IMG/VR virus record: IMGVR_UViG_3300012002_000098
Span: 1 to 37,639 of that record
Reading direction: 5' to 3' (one strand)
Source: a virus
DNA length: 37,639 nucleotides
The translations under genes and the position numbers were made by a program. Positions 6,685 to 14,873 of this stretch are shown piece by piece. A model generated the notes under the pieces. That model saw nothing but the letters and a program-made list of their open reading frames with translations. It was not told where the DNA came from and searched no databases. Numbering within the stretch: the first letter of the stretch is position 1; each line of letters starts with the position of its first letter.

Positions 6685-9224
6685 GCATACTCAACCGTGT
6701 ACAACGCGCATGGCAGGCGCTGACAACTGATTCATCGCCCAAGCGTGGGTACTGGGGTGGCTATAACGATGCACACGGCTGGGCCGATGCTGGCATCAAC
6801 CGCAAAAACAATTTTGTTGTAGGGGCGATGGGTAGCGCCCTTGCCTACCAAGCCGTGCCCGATTTACGGGCGGCGGTGGATGTCATCGCGGAGAATCTGG
6901 CCACTGTGCCGTTGGTGGTGCGGGACGAAGACGGGAATGAGGTGGCCCGGAGTGATCATAACCCGGACGACAGCGCGGCGCTCAAGATGCTGATGGAAGC
7001 GCACGCGGGCGAAGTGCCGCTGATGCAAGCGTGGGGTTATAGTCAACTGCTATACGGGTTTACGGTTGTCGAAAAGGTGATGAGCGAGGGTGACGGCCGT
7101 AAACGCATTACTGGCTTGGAGTGGTTGAACCCGCTGATGCTGAGCTTGCAGGACCCGCACGGATACATTGACGAGATTCTTTATTCCGGGTACGGGCGCT
7201 TTGCGCGTTATGAGCGCGATGAGGTAATTTACACGCGGGTATTCGGGCCGATGAGCGAAGAGCGCGGCTACGCACCAGTGTGGTCGGTGCTGGCGAAGGC
7301 GAACCTAGCACTTGACTTCGACCGGTTTGTGCTGGCGTTTATGGATAACGGTGGTGTGCCGGGCGTGATTGCCACGCCGAAAAACGGGCATGATATTTCA
7401 ACGGACGACATTAAGCGCCTCACGGACTTGTGGCGGCGCGAGTTTAAAGGCGTCAATAACTTTTTTAAGCCGTACATCACGACGCACCCGATGGACTACG
7501 AAGTTATCGATATGCAGAACTTCGATAAGGTTCTGCCGATGGAAGACCGGATCATCGCTGCCATTCAGCGCATGTTGCGCGTGCCACCTTCAATGCTGGG
7601 CGATTCCAAGGATAGCCCGTATCAATTTTCGTCCGATAAGAAAAACTCATTCATGCAGACGGCTGTCAAGCCATATGCCGGGCAAATTGAAGGCGCGTTG
7701 AATAAATATTTTATGCCGTTGGCTGCGCCCTGGGGGCACACGGCACACTTTGACTTTAGTGTGTTTGAGCCGACAACAGAGATGGACGAGCGACGACGGG
7801 CCATTGCCGAGCGTGATTGGCTCACGGCAGGGATTACGCTTGGCGAGTACCGCGAGCGACGCGGAGAGACGCCTTACGGTGGCGCATTGGATGACTTGGT
7901 ATTTGTACCGGGATTTGATATGCCGGTCCCAAAGTCCGAGGTGGGCGAGTTATGGCGCTATCGATTGCCGATGCTTGGTAAGCAAAATAGCGGGGGATCA
8001 TTGCCGGAGCTGTCGGCAACCGGTCCGCCGAATACCGCGTCCGGCTTACCTAGCCTCAGGGGCGCGCCCGCGCAGACAACGTTTAGCCCGGTGACCTACA
8101 ACGGGGTGACGGTGCAAGCCTCGCCGGTTCAGCCGTCCAGTCGGGACGACAAGAAGTTTATGCGCTGGGTTCGATACGACGAGCAAGAACGGCTTGTGCA
8201 TTGGGGTCAGCCGGGCGAGGATATGGAGCGGGATAACGACGAGGCGCGCGAGAACTTCATGGCGCGTCACAACTGCGATGAAAAACGTGACCCGTTTCGC
8301 GCGGGCTTTTGGGCGTGCTGGGCATGGCAACCGTCGGCAGAGGTGCGGACTACCGGATGCGGACACGATCACGCGCGCGACGTTGGCATGAACGTGGTTG
8401 ATGCGATTGAGGTGCAGCCGCTACCCGATAACGGCGATATGCACGAGGAAATCGACAAGTGGTGTAACTTTAAGCTGAAGCGCTACAAGCAGAAAAATCC
8501 GCGGGCGTTCAATCCGGAAGCAACGCGGGGCGATCTGGGAGACTGGATACAGGCGCAGCTTGAGCAAGCGAAGAATACGCCGGAAGCAATCCAAGGCGTG
8601 TTCGAGGCGGCGCACGAGCGGGTGCGGAATGCCGAGAAGGCAATCCAGGCGACACGGTTGCTGTATGAAGGTGAGGTTGCTGATTTGATTGAGGCGGCGC
8701 GCAGCGGCGATATTACCCGTCGGCAGTTTTCAGCGCGGTTCCGTAGCCGAAATAAGACCTTTGGTCGGCGCGCTTATGAGGACGGGATTACAGATGGTGG
8801 AGTGGACGTTGCAGAGATGACGAGCGACGACTTTGAGACGATGAATAACCTGATTGCCGAGCAATCACAGTATGTGTCGCGCCTAGGTGCTGTGCTGTAC
8901 GACGAGGGCATTAGCGACGCGGAGGCCGCACGGCGACCGGCGTTATGGTTTAAGAAGTCCATTATGCCGTTGTATGAGGCGGGGTTACTGAGCGCTGCTG
9001 GCGATCAAATGGTTGAGTGGGTGATGAATGGGGCGGCGGAGAACTGCGACAGTTGCCAGGCGCTGAACGGTCAGCGACATCGCCGAAGCACATTTCACAG
9101 TAACGGCTTTGTGCCCGGAGATAACGGCCATCGATCGCTGATTTGCGGCATGGGCTGCAAGTGTCGGTTTGTTCCCGTTCAAGGTAAGGCGCGCGGGCGA
9201 TTACGCGGTATTCCGACGAGGTAA
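6681..9224 (+). CDS. Portal protein fused to a MuF-like head protein
   Basis: 847 residues. Residues ~50-420 are an HK97-family portal (LRAAVDVIAENLATVPLVV near the start; PPSMLGDSKDSPYQFSSDKK in the crown region). A low-complexity linker is followed at ~520-555 by a module with the motif RHNCDEKRDPFRAGFWAC, seen in several phage head proteins. The C-terminal third is helical and ends in a Cys-rich knot: C789-DS-C792 and C822, C826, C828 in LICGMGCKC, the usual end of MuF/SPP1-gp7-type minor head proteins. Portal and MuF are normally separate adjacent genes; here they are one frame. No strong internal ribosome site is visible before the MuF part. Confidence 0.88.
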   Translation: MSILNRVQRAWQALTTDSSPKRGYWGGYNDAHGWADAGINRKNNFVVGAMGSALAYQAVPDLRAAVDVIAENLATVPLVVRDEDGNEVARSDHNPDDSAALKMLMEAHAGEVPLMQAWGYSQLLYGFTVVEKVMSEGDGRKRITGLEWLNPLMLSLQDPHGYIDEILYSGYGRFARYERDEVIYTRVFGPMSEERGYAPVWSVLAKANLALDFDRFVLAFMDNGGVPGVIATPKNGHDISTDDIKRLTDLWRREFKGVNNFFKPYITTHPMDYEVIDMQNFDKVLPMEDRIIAAIQRMLRVPPSMLGDSKDSPYQFSSDKKNSFMQTAVKPYAGQIEGALNKYFMPLAAPWGHTAHFDFSVFEPTTEMDERRRAIAERDWLTAGITLGEYRERRGETPYGGALDDLVFVPGFDMPVPKSEVGELWRYRLPMLGKQNSGGSLPELSATGPPNTASGLPSLRGAPAQTTFSPVTYNGVTVQASPVQPSSRDDKKFMRWVRYDEQERLVHWGQPGEDMERDNDEARENFMARHNCDEKRDPFRAGFWACWAWQPSAEVRTTGCGHDHARDVGMNVVDAIEVQPLPDNGDMHEEIDKWCNFKLKRYKQKNPRAFNPEATRGDLGDWIQAQLEQAKNTPEAIQGVFEAAHERVRNAEKAIQATRLLYEGEVADLIEAARSGDITRRQFSARFRSRNKTFGRRAYEDGITDGGVDVAEMTSDDFETMNNLIAEQSQYVSRLGAVLYDEGISDAEAARRPALWFKKSIMPLYEAGLLSAAGDQMVEWVMNGAAENCDSCQALNGQRHRRSTFHSNGFVPGDNGHRSLICGMGCKCRFVPVQGKARGRLRGIPTR

Positions 9225-9251
9225 ACGAGCGGCATAAATCAACTGTATGTG

Positions 9252-9276
9252 ACCGCCTGCGGGCGGTTTTTGTTTT
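9252..9276 (+). terminator. Intrinsic terminator between portal and capsid genes
   Basis: ACCGCC (9252-9257), UGCG tetraloop, GGCGGT (9262-9267), then TTTTGTTTT. This is a textbook stem and U-tract, ending just before the GGGAGGA ribosome site of the capsid polyprotein at 9287. No promoter is visible between it and the gene. Confidence 0.75.
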
Positions 9277-9286
9277 GGGAGGATAA

Positions 9287-12151
9287 ATGAAAACGAAAAT
9301 ACGAAAGCCAACCCGAAAAGTTGTTGGTAATGCCGCCTATGTCTATATCGACTTGGCAAACACTGACGCGATCACTGCGGTACAGCAACGGGTTATGGAC
9401 GCGATGGAAAACGTGGGCGGGATTGAGTGGCAACCGCCGGCGACGTTTCATATCACGCTGACTTATGTGAAGGACATCAGCGACGACGCTCTGGCGGATA
9501 TCGAGCCGCCGGACTTCTCAACGTTGGATATTCGGGCCGGCAGCTTGAGTCTGTTTAACAATCCTGGATCGCGCGCGCTGGTGCTGGCGGTTGACCACAC
9601 ACCGGAACTGGACGCGCTACAACGGGCGGTTTATCAATCCTTTGAGGGGTTCGAGCGCAGTGACTTTAGTAAACCGGAGGCGTACCAGCCGCATATTACG
9701 CTGGCTTATATGGACTCCAGCGGGGTGGACGTTCCATCGGTTGAGTTCGAGCCACTAAGCATAACAGCGGGCACGGTACAGTACGCCCGCGGGGAGTACG
9801 AGCCGGTTATGACGGTAACGGCGAGCGACCCGACGCCGGAGCGTAGCCTGCGTGAAAAGCTACGACTGGCAGTCGGCTGGCAACGTGCGTCGTCTCCCCC
9901 GGTGCGGTTTCTGTCCGACGGCCGCGTGCAGGGCTATCTTGTGCGCTTCACTGACCCGGATGAGCGCGACTTGTACGGGGAGTACTTCAACGAGGAGACG
10001 GACTTCCAGTTTGAGGGGTTCCCGGTAAAAGGCGCGCCGGTGCTGTATCAGCACGGGTTAGACGAGGTCGCAGAGACGGCGGTGCTGGGCAACGTGAAAA
10101 CGGTTGAGGTTCGTGAAAACCCTGACGAGGACGGCAACCGAGGTGTCTGGATCGAGGCACAACTGGACATGATGAACGATTACGTCCAGATGATACGCGA
10201 CGTACACAAGGCAGCGATGAAGAAGTTCGGTCGCGGGCTGGGCTTTAGCTCTGGCGCGCTACCGTCCACGGTGCGTGTGGACGATGAGACGGGGCACATT
10301 CTGCGCTGGGGTATTGTGGAGGGAAGTTTGACGCTGACCCCCGCTGACCCCGGCAACCAGGTCACCACAATGCGAAGCTTGGCGACCTTGTATGACGACC
10401 TGCTTAGAGAGCGGAACGCTAGAGAAGCGGGAGAGCAAGATCCCAAGCAAGCATCAATCGACAAACAATCAGCAAGGAAGGCAAAGATGGACAAGCTACA
10501 GGAAATGGTGGATGCGTTCGTCGCCAATCTCATCGACATGATGCGCGAGGACATGAACGATATGTCCGACGATGATGCTGAACGCATGGACGGCGAGGAT
10601 GACGAGCCGCTCCGCATGGACGAGGAAGATGAGGAAGCGATGCAGCAGGCTGCCGAGCGGCGAGCCGTGGCATTGCTGAAGAAAGCCAAGGCGGTGATGG
10701 ATGCCGAGGGCGACGCTGAGAAAGTTGAACAGGCGCAGCGCGTACTCGAAAAGAAGACCGCCGAGATCGCGCGCGTGGCAACGGATGCGTATTACGAGCA
10801 GCGCCGTCGCCGACAAATGCGACAGGGTATGACGAGTGCGGCGAAAGCGCGCAGGGGCACGGCGAAGAAGTGGCAGGTCGGCGGGGCGAGCGAGCAGGCA
10901 GCACGGGAGAATCAGCGGGGCAATGGTATCGAGGTATACGGCAAGTGGCACAACGCCACCGCTGAAGACATGAGCTACTACGCCATGGTCAAGAGCTTCA
11001 AGCAGCGCCAGAATGGCGGCGGGCGGTGGACGCCTGACCAGAAGTTCATGCGCGAGCTGTCTGACAAGGTCGTAAGCGGCTACCAAAAGCGCAAGCTGGA
11101 CGTGCCCGACACCACGATCCGCTCCGCACATGCAATTAAGGCGGATGAGCTGGACTACTCGACGCAGGTCGGGTTCGGTGATGAGTGGGTTCCGGAGCTA
11201 TGGTCGGATCAGGTATGGCGTCGGGCGCGGCTAGAGAACCGCATTCTGCCGCTGTTCCGTTCGCTCGAAATGCCCTCGGATCCGTACAAGTTGCCAGTCG
11301 AAGGCAGTGATCCCAGCGTGTACCACGTTCCGGAGACGCAGGACGAATCCGAGTTAACGCTATCCGGCAGCGGTAACCCGATCCCGGACAGCAAGCTCGG
11401 CACAAACAACGTCACCATCAGTGCGAGCAAACTGGGATTGCGGATGGGTATGTCGTTGGAACTGGTCGAGGATGCGATTATCGATGTGGTGGCCATGGCG
11501 CGCGAACAGGCCCAGCGCGCCATCATGGACGCCATCGACAACGTGTTGCTAAACGGTGACACCGAAACGGACGCAACCGGCAACATCAATAGCGACGACA
11601 GCGCCCCGGCGGCCGGGTCTAAGTATCTCGCGTTTGACGGCATTCTGAAGAGCGCGCTTGTGGACGACGCCAGTCGGTCGGTGGATGGTGGCGGCACAGC
11701 GATCACACTCTCCAAGATTCGTAATATGCGCTTTGCAATGCCCACGCAGTACGCCCAACGTCCGGCTGACCTGGCGTACATTGTCGGCGGTGAGGTATTC
11801 GCATCTCTGCTCGATCTAGATGCGTTCCTGACGATGGACAAGGTCGGGGATCAGGCGACTATCCTCAGCGGCATGATCGGCACGATTGACGGCACGCCGG
11901 TTATTACGAGCGCCGAGTTCGGGCTTGCAGAGGCGGACGGGAAGCAATCCGCAACGCCGGCCAATAACACGCTGGGGCGCATGGCGACGGTGTTCCGTCC
12001 GAACTGGTACGTGGGGTATCGCCGCCGGGTTACGCCACATATCGATTACCTGTCTTACTACGACAGCTATCAGATGACCGTGACGGTGCGTCTCGGTTTT
12101 GTCCCGCAGAATGATGACAGCGCATCGGTGCTGTACAACCTGCTGGTCTAA
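9287..12151 (+). CDS. 2H phosphoesterase - prohead protease - scaffold - major capsid polyprotein
   Basis: 954 residues in four parts. (1) Residues ~13-178 are a 2H phosphoesterase (LigT/2'-5' RNA ligase fold) with both catalytic motifs, FHITLTY (His55, Thr57) and PHITLAY (His136, Thr138). (2) Residues ~200-380 are an HK97-type prohead protease, with His256 in LYQHGLDE, Ser322 in GLGFSSG and EGSLTLTPADPG at 346-356. (3) Residues ~401-510 are a charged helical scaffold (delta-domain-like). (4) Residues ~514-954 are an HK97-fold major capsid protein. The protease should cut scaffold from capsid during maturation. ATG 9287 follows GGGAGGATAA. Protease-capsid fusions are known; the extra N-terminal 2H enzyme is the unusual part. 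An internal start at 10487 is described separately. Confidence 0.9.
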   Translation: MKTKIRKPTRKVVGNAAYVYIDLANTDAITAVQQRVMDAMENVGGIEWQPPATFHITLTYVKDISDDALADIEPPDFSTLDIRAGSLSLFNNPGSRALVLAVDHTPELDALQRAVYQSFEGFERSDFSKPEAYQPHITLAYMDSSGVDVPSVEFEPLSITAGTVQYARGEYEPVMTVTASDPTPERSLREKLRLAVGWQRASSPPVRFLSDGRVQGYLVRFTDPDERDLYGEYFNEETDFQFEGFPVKGAPVLYQHGLDEVAETAVLGNVKTVEVRENPDEDGNRGVWIEAQLDMMNDYVQMIRDVHKAAMKKFGRGLGFSSGALPSTVRVDDETGHILRWGIVEGSLTLTPADPGNQVTTMRSLATLYDDLLRERNAREAGEQDPKQASIDKQSARKAKMDKLQEMVDAFVANLIDMMREDMNDMSDDDAERMDGEDDEPLRMDEEDEEAMQQAAERRAVALLKKAKAVMDAEGDAEKVEQAQRVLEKKTAEIARVATDAYYEQRRRRQMRQGMTSAAKARRGTAKKWQVGGASEQAARENQRGNGIEVYGKWHNATAEDMSYYAMVKSFKQRQNGGGRWTPDQKFMRELSDKVVSGYQKRKLDVPDTTIRSAHAIKADELDYSTQVGFGDEWVPELWSDQVWRRARLENRILPLFRSLEMPSDPYKLPVEGSDPSVYHVPETQDESELTLSGSGNPIPDSKLGTNNVTISASKLGLRMGMSLELVEDAIIDVVAMAREQAQRAIMDAIDNVLLNGDTETDATGNINSDDSAPAAGSKYLAFDGILKSALVDDASRSVDGGGTAITLSKIRNMRFAMPTQYAQRPADLAYIVGGEVFASLLDLDAFLTMDKVGDQATILSGMIGTIDGTPVITSAEFGLAEADGKQSATPANNTLGRMATVFRPNWYVGYRRRVTPHIDYLSYYDSYQMTVTVRLGFVPQNDDSASVLYNLLV
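10475..10489 (+). promoter_or_regulatory. Internal ribosome site and start giving scaffold-capsid protein
   Basis: AGGAAGG (10475-10481), five bases, then an in-frame ATG (10487-10489, residue Met401). The spacing and strength match the best starts in this window. The start falls exactly between the protease domain and the scaffold helix (MDKLQEMVDAF). Initiation here would make a 554-residue scaffold-capsid protein (10487-12151) without the 2H and protease parts. This would explain how a capsid, needed in hundreds of copies, is encoded in one frame with enzymes needed in few. Confidence 0.65.
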
Positions 12152-12158
12152 ATCTCGT

Positions 12159-12188
12159 TTAGGGAGGGGCGCCCCCTCCCTAACTTTT
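12159..12188 (+). terminator. Intrinsic terminator after the capsid gene
   Basis: TTAGGGAGGGG (12159-12169) pairs perfectly over 11 bp with CCCCTCCCTAA (12173-12183) around a 3-base loop, followed by CTTTTGTT. It lies eight bases after the capsid stop and before the ribosome site of the next gene. Confidence 0.75.
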
Positions 12189-12210
12189 GTTCACTAATCA
12201 GGAGAACATC

Positions 12211-12627
12211 ATGGCTAAAATGCAAGATCAAGCAGCAACCACATCCCCAATCATTGCGCTGCATTTCGCGCTAGCCAACCTGGCGGCGTCCGAAACGGGC
12301 ACGGCTGTGCCCGTGCTGGGCGGGGTCGTAAATACGGCGGCGGTTCCGAAGGGCGGGGCGGTGGTCGGTTACGGGATCCAACTGAGCGAAACGGTGACGG
12401 CCGGCAGTTTGGACATTGACATTACTGTTGACGGTACATCGGTGCAAACCATCGCGGCGGACGTGGCCAGCACGACCGAATTTGGCGGCACAATCGAGTT
12501 TAATAACGCGGCGTTTAGCGCGCTGGATAGCATCGGTGTGACATATACGACCGATGGAAGTTTTACGCCAGCGACCGCGGATATCGGTGTCACGGTGTAC
12601 ATCATGATGGAGGATTTCTCGGTATGA
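12211..12627 (+). CDS. Candidate head decoration protein
   Basis: 138 residues from ATG 12211, six bases after AGGAG; ATG 12187 lies upstream of that site. The protein is small-residue- and Thr/Val-rich with many predicted short strands (SLDIDITVDGTSVQTIAADV; DIGVTVYIMMEDFSV). This, and its place directly after the capsid gene, fit a capsid-stabilising decoration protein; sequence similarity is not decisive. Its last codons overlap the next gene (ATGA). Confidence 0.6.
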   Translation: MAKMQDQAATTSPIIALHFALANLAASETGTAVPVLGGVVNTAAVPKGGAVVGYGIQLSETVTAGSLDIDITVDGTSVQTIAADVASTTEFGGTIEFNNAAFSALDSIGVTYTTDGSFTPATADIGVTVYIMMEDFSV

Positions 12628-12956
12628 CACGCATTAAATTGGATCGCTACTACCAGAACACGAACGGGGTGAAATTAACGCCTGGCGAGTATGACGCGGG
12701 CGACCTACCGAAAGGATTGGCAGCGTATCTCGTGCAGACGGATCACGCAGTGATTATCGAGGGCGAAGCTGACGAGCCGGTGGACGATACATCGGACAAC
12801 GAGACCGATTCGCCCCAGGGCGACTTACCCGCGTATACCAGCCTGACCAAAGACGAGTGGCTGGCGTATGCGGACGAGCACGGGCTGGCGATTGACGCCA
12901 CGGCGGACGATAGTAAGCAAGCCGTGTATGACGCGATTGTTGAGGTATTAGGTTAA
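12624..12956 (+). CDS. Small head/neck-region protein with HeH/LEM-like C-terminus
   Basis: 110 residues. The N-terminus (MTRIKLDRYYQNTNGVKLTPGEYDAGDLPKGLAAYLV in outline) resembles small proteins often found between capsid and connector genes. An acidic linker follows, and residues ~73-110 (LTKDEWLAYADEHGLAIDA, then SKQAVYDAIVEVL) form a helix-extension-helix of the HeH/LEM/SAP-like type. ATGA overlap with the upstream gene. Probably structural or an assembly factor. Confidence 0.6.
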   Translation: MTRIKLDRYYQNTNGVKLTPGEYDAGDLPKGLAAYLVQTDHAVIIEGEADEPVDDTSDNETDSPQGDLPAYTSLTKDEWLAYADEHGLAIDATADDSKQAVYDAIVEVLG

Positions 12957-12958
12957 TC

Positions 12959-13540
12959 ATGGCCGTGCGCTCGCGGGTGGTGGTAGATAAAAACGTAGTC
13001 CGGGAAGTCAACCGGGCGGTGCGTGTGGTGAAGCGGCAGGTAGACAAAGCCGCGCAAAAGTCTTATCGGAAGGTGTTTCCTGCGCTGGAACGTCGGCTAG
13101 CCCGGTATCCATCACAGCGGCCGGCCGGCGCGAAACACGAGTTTGCTAGTCCGGCATCGCGCCGGTGGTATTTTGCGGCTGTGAACGGGCGCATTCCCGG
13201 CGTAACCATCCCGACGCGTAACGGGCGCTATGCCCGCACAGGCAAGCTAGGCGATAGCTGGACGGCTGAGCTGCGGGTACAGGACAACCGCACCGACTTT
13301 ATCGTGATCAGTGACTACGAATCGACGTGGCGCGGCCGTTCTTACCCGATTGCCGCGCTGGTCGGCGGGCCGATTGCCCCCACCAGCAAGTTTAACCAAG
13401 TGCCAGGGCATCGGCGCGTATGGGGGCGAGACCGCTACCGGCGCATTGTGATAAGCGGGCAGCAGGAATACGAGCGCGACTTGATACAGCAGTTACGGGA
13501 CATCGACCTAACGGACGCGATTATACGGAGGAACTTATAA
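12959..13540 (+). CDS. Putative head-tail joining / minor head protein
   Basis: 193 residues, very basic N-terminus (VVREVNRAVRVVKRQVDKAAQK helix). A central region has conserved-looking Gly/Tyr/Arg motifs (RNGRYARTGKLGDSW), and YERDLIQQLRDIDLTDAI forms a C-terminal helix. Size and place suit an HK97 gp10-like head-closure or tail-completion protein, although the order relative to the connector differs from HK97. No catalytic motif. Function inferred from position. Confidence 0.5.
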   Translation: MAVRSRVVVDKNVVREVNRAVRVVKRQVDKAAQKSYRKVFPALERRLARYPSQRPAGAKHEFASPASRRWYFAAVNGRIPGVTIPTRNGRYARTGKLGDSWTAELRVQDNRTDFIVISDYESTWRGRSYPIAALVGGPIAPTSKFNQVPGHRRVWGRDRYRRIVISGQQEYERDLIQQLRDIDLTDAIIRRNL

Positions 13541-14410
13541 ATGGCAGTTCCGTACACGCCCGACCTATGCACGCTGGAGCGGGTACTCAAAAAGCAGGAC
13601 TTAACCGACCGCGACGCACAGGCACTTAACCTGCGTGATGACTATGACGAGGTGTTGGTGCTGCTCACGGATATGATCCACGAGGTGAGCGCGGATATCG
13701 CGGATTACTGTGACCGGGTATTCATGCCGTATGAGGCAACCAAGGAATACGACTGGGCAGAGGCTGAGCATGTGTCGTTGCGCGAGCTAGCGTTGCTGGG
13801 CGATGACCTTATCAGCGTGAGCAGTTTCACGTATGCCAACGGCAGCACGCCTAGCACAACCACGCTGCTACCGCGTAACGAATATCCAAAGTGGAAAATC
13901 CGCCTCGGCAAGTATGACCGCATGGTGTACGACAGTAGCAACGAACTGGCGGCAACTGTCGTCGGCACGTTTGGGTACGCGCCACGCTGGCCAAATCACT
14001 GGCTAGATTCTGGTGTGACGCTGGACAGTAGCCTGACGGCAGCGGCGAGCACAATCACGCTGGCAAGCGAAGGCGACGCGTCCGTGTTTGAGCGGTTGCA
14101 ATACATCCAGATCAACGATGAGACCTTGCAGATCACGGACATTGACGGCGCAGACTTAACCGTCGTCCGGGGCGAGCTGGGCACGACGGCGGCCGCGCAC
14201 GACGCCGGCGACCCGCTTAACGTGTACAAGCAGCTTGAGGACCTGGCGCGGGCAACGGCGGACGCGGTGCGGTATCGGTACAAGACGTTATCCGACGAGG
14301 GCGGACAGGTGGCTGTGTACGCGTCCGGCACGGTGCAGGTGCAAAGCATGGATCGGTCGATTACCAAAACAATTGACCGGTATCGGCGCACGGGCGGGTA
14401 CACGGTATGA
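13541..14410 (+). CDS. Head-tail connector (gp6/gp15-like adaptor) with an inserted beta domain
   Basis: 289 residues with a good GGAGGA ribosome site. The N-terminal helices and the segment IADYCDRVFMPYEATKEYDW are typical of phage head-tail adaptor proteins. Residues ~150-230 (TAAASTITLASEGDASVF, then LQITDIDGADLTVVRGELG) form an inserted beta-rich module of the kind found in surface-exposed phage structural proteins. The C-terminus (ATADAVRYRYKTLSDE) returns to the helical core. It attaches to the portal ring. The ATG of the next gene overlaps the stop. Confidence 0.65.
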   Translation: MAVPYTPDLCTLERVLKKQDLTDRDAQALNLRDDYDEVLVLLTDMIHEVSADIADYCDRVFMPYEATKEYDWAEAEHVSLRELALLGDDLISVSSFTYANGSTPSTTTLLPRNEYPKWKIRLGKYDRMVYDSSNELAATVVGTFGYAPRWPNHWLDSGVTLDSSLTAAASTITLASEGDASVFERLQYIQINDETLQITDIDGADLTVVRGELGTTAAAHDAGDPLNVYKQLEDLARATADAVRYRYKTLSDEGGQVAVYASGTVQVQSMDRSITKTIDRYRRTGGYTV

Positions 14411-14856
14411 CGGTCACGACGAAGGCGCTGCTGGATCGGGTGGACGAACTCAACCAGACGCTGGATTCGATTAACGCGTGGCGGTATTACGAGAAGTCGT
14501 TGAAGGGCGCAATCTTCCCGGTGGTTGTGCCGGCCGTCGGCGAAAGTGATCAATCCGTGAATGACACCGACAAGCTACGGGTTACGCGGGCGGTGCGGCT
14601 AGAACTATATGCCGGGCCGGCAACTCAGGGCTTGCTTGCTAAGACCTACGCGGAGCGGGCTGAGGTAGCGATTGATGATTTATACACGCTGTACAACCAA
14701 CGCACGAGGCTGCAAATACCGGGAACGGATCAGGGCATCGTGCAGATGGCGTTGCTCGCCAACGATACGGGCATCCTGTACGACGAGCTGACCGGGCATT
14801 TCCGAATGGACTTCACGCTATCGGTGACGTTCCAACGCTACATTACGCACACATAA
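14407..14856 (+). CDS. Putative tail terminator / tail-completion protein
   Basis: 149 residues starting in an ATGA overlap. The alternation of helix (ALLDRVDELNQTLDSI) and strands (TRAVRLELYAG, MDFTLSVTFQRYI) fits tail terminator proteins, which cap the tail tube and are normally encoded just before it. There is no sequence motif to confirm this. The gene lies 17 bp upstream of the tail-tube gene. Confidence 0.5.
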   Translation: MTVTTKALLDRVDELNQTLDSINAWRYYEKSLKGAIFPVVVPAVGESDQSVNDTDKLRVTRAVRLELYAGPATQGLLAKTYAERAEVAIDDLYTLYNQRTRLQIPGTDQGIVQMALLANDTGILYDELTGHFRMDFTLSVTFQRYITHT

Positions 14857-14873
14857 ACACATAGGAGCATATC

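Noticed and set aside
10496-11131. Long minus-strand frame of 211 codons within the capsid gene
   Set aside because: Antisense shadow of the well-supported polyprotein, with no ribosome site and no family resemblance.
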